A stretch of 25,297 nucleotides of DNA, from positions 1 through 25,297 of the IMG/VR virus record IMGVR_UViG_3300047300_000529. The stretch is one strand, 5' to 3'. The stretch's first letter is position 1. Every line of letters begins with the position of its first letter. The notes below the pieces were generated by a model. The model was not told the origin of the DNA. It ran no database searches and saw only the letters and a list, made by a program, of their open reading frames with translations. Shown piece by piece: positions 25,266-25,297 of this stretch. Made by a program: the position numbers and the translations under genes. The stretch is from a virus.

Positions 25266-25297
25266 ATGAGAAAAGTAAAAATCTACACACTAACAGA
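25266..25297 (+). CDS. Start of an intron-encoded protein (partial)
   Basis: The frame MRKVKIYTLT is open to the window end. It begins inside the second intron, after its own promoter, so a homing endonuclease is the likely product by analogy with the first intron. Only ten codons are visible, so the family cannot be told. Confidence 0.45.
   Translation, partial: MRKVKIYTLT

Larger units (their letters stand above)
25035..25297 (+). mobile_element. Group I intron, 5' part (runs off the window)
   Basis: Directly after the truncated ATPase frame comes TAATTGACTGGAACGCC, similar to the start of T4 td-like introns (TAATTGA). Core-like strings follow: GGGTAATCAGCAGCGAAGCT (25115-25134), GAAGAACGTTCAACGACTA (25152-25171), the hairpin CTCCGTGAAGGAG (25173-25185), then CGAAAGT/ACTTTCG (25192-25210) and GGGGAAACGGTGAGG. 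These are typical of group I introns of phage genes. The matching 3' P7 strand is not seen before the window ends. The exact splice site is uncertain, between about 25020 and 25037. Confidence 0.78.

Overview
The window looks like the early/middle, non-structural region of a large AT-rich tailed phage (or prophage) of a Bacteroidota host. Every supported gene lies on the + strand. Genes are tightly packed, often with ATGA stop/start overlaps, and most are small. Most starts lack a Shine-Dalgarno site and follow A/T-rich leaders. Several promoters fit the Bacteroidota form TTG-N19-TAnnTTTG. No capsid, tail, portal or terminase gene is visible. tRNA genes, two group I introns and replication genes support a phage origin.

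Layout. 1-3990: two small genes, tRNA-Glu(UUC), small unknown proteins, a 687-residue protein of repeated SH3-like modules, a coiled-coil protein with codon use unlike its neighbours, an exported protein, and tRNA-Leu(UAA) with its own promoter. 4000-4664: a small protein and a RyR-domain protein. 4665-5385: about 700 nt of non-coding, strongly structured sequence. It holds three cloverleaf-like elements with good acceptor and T stems but no ordinary anticodon arm, plus several hairpins and two terminators. 5386-7914: unknown proteins, a membrane-anchored GH73-type glucosaminidase and an SF2 helicase. 7934-10226: a lipoprotein and many small accessory proteins, ending with a cREC (cyclic-phosphate processing receiver-like) protein. 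10264-12652: a PRPP-synthetase homologue and a NAMPT homologue, the gene pair expected of an NAD+ salvage or NARP1-type NAD+ reconstitution cassette. 12721-17271: a run of small overlapping genes, including a zinc-ribbon protein, an HTH protein, a GNAT acetyltransferase and several paralogues. 17347-19581: a 744-residue phage protein with a GNSCMR motif and a zinc ribbon. 19621-22297: an M20/M28-like metallopeptidase gene split by a group I intron that encodes a LAGLIDADG endonuclease. 22328-25297: a replication cluster with a DnaB-like helicase and a Sak4/RecA-like ATPase. The ATPase gene is interrupted by a second group I intron that runs off the window.

How it fits together. The replication genes (helicases, recombination ATPase) sit beside likely host-takeover and counter-defence genes: NAD+ resynthesis, cREC, RyR and many small accessory proteins. 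tRNAs and structured RNA probably support translation or another RNA-based role. The points most worth a second look are the structured-RNA island, the NAD+ cassette, the two introns whose ORFs share one promoter design, and a set of promoters placed so close to start codons that the mRNAs would be leaderless.
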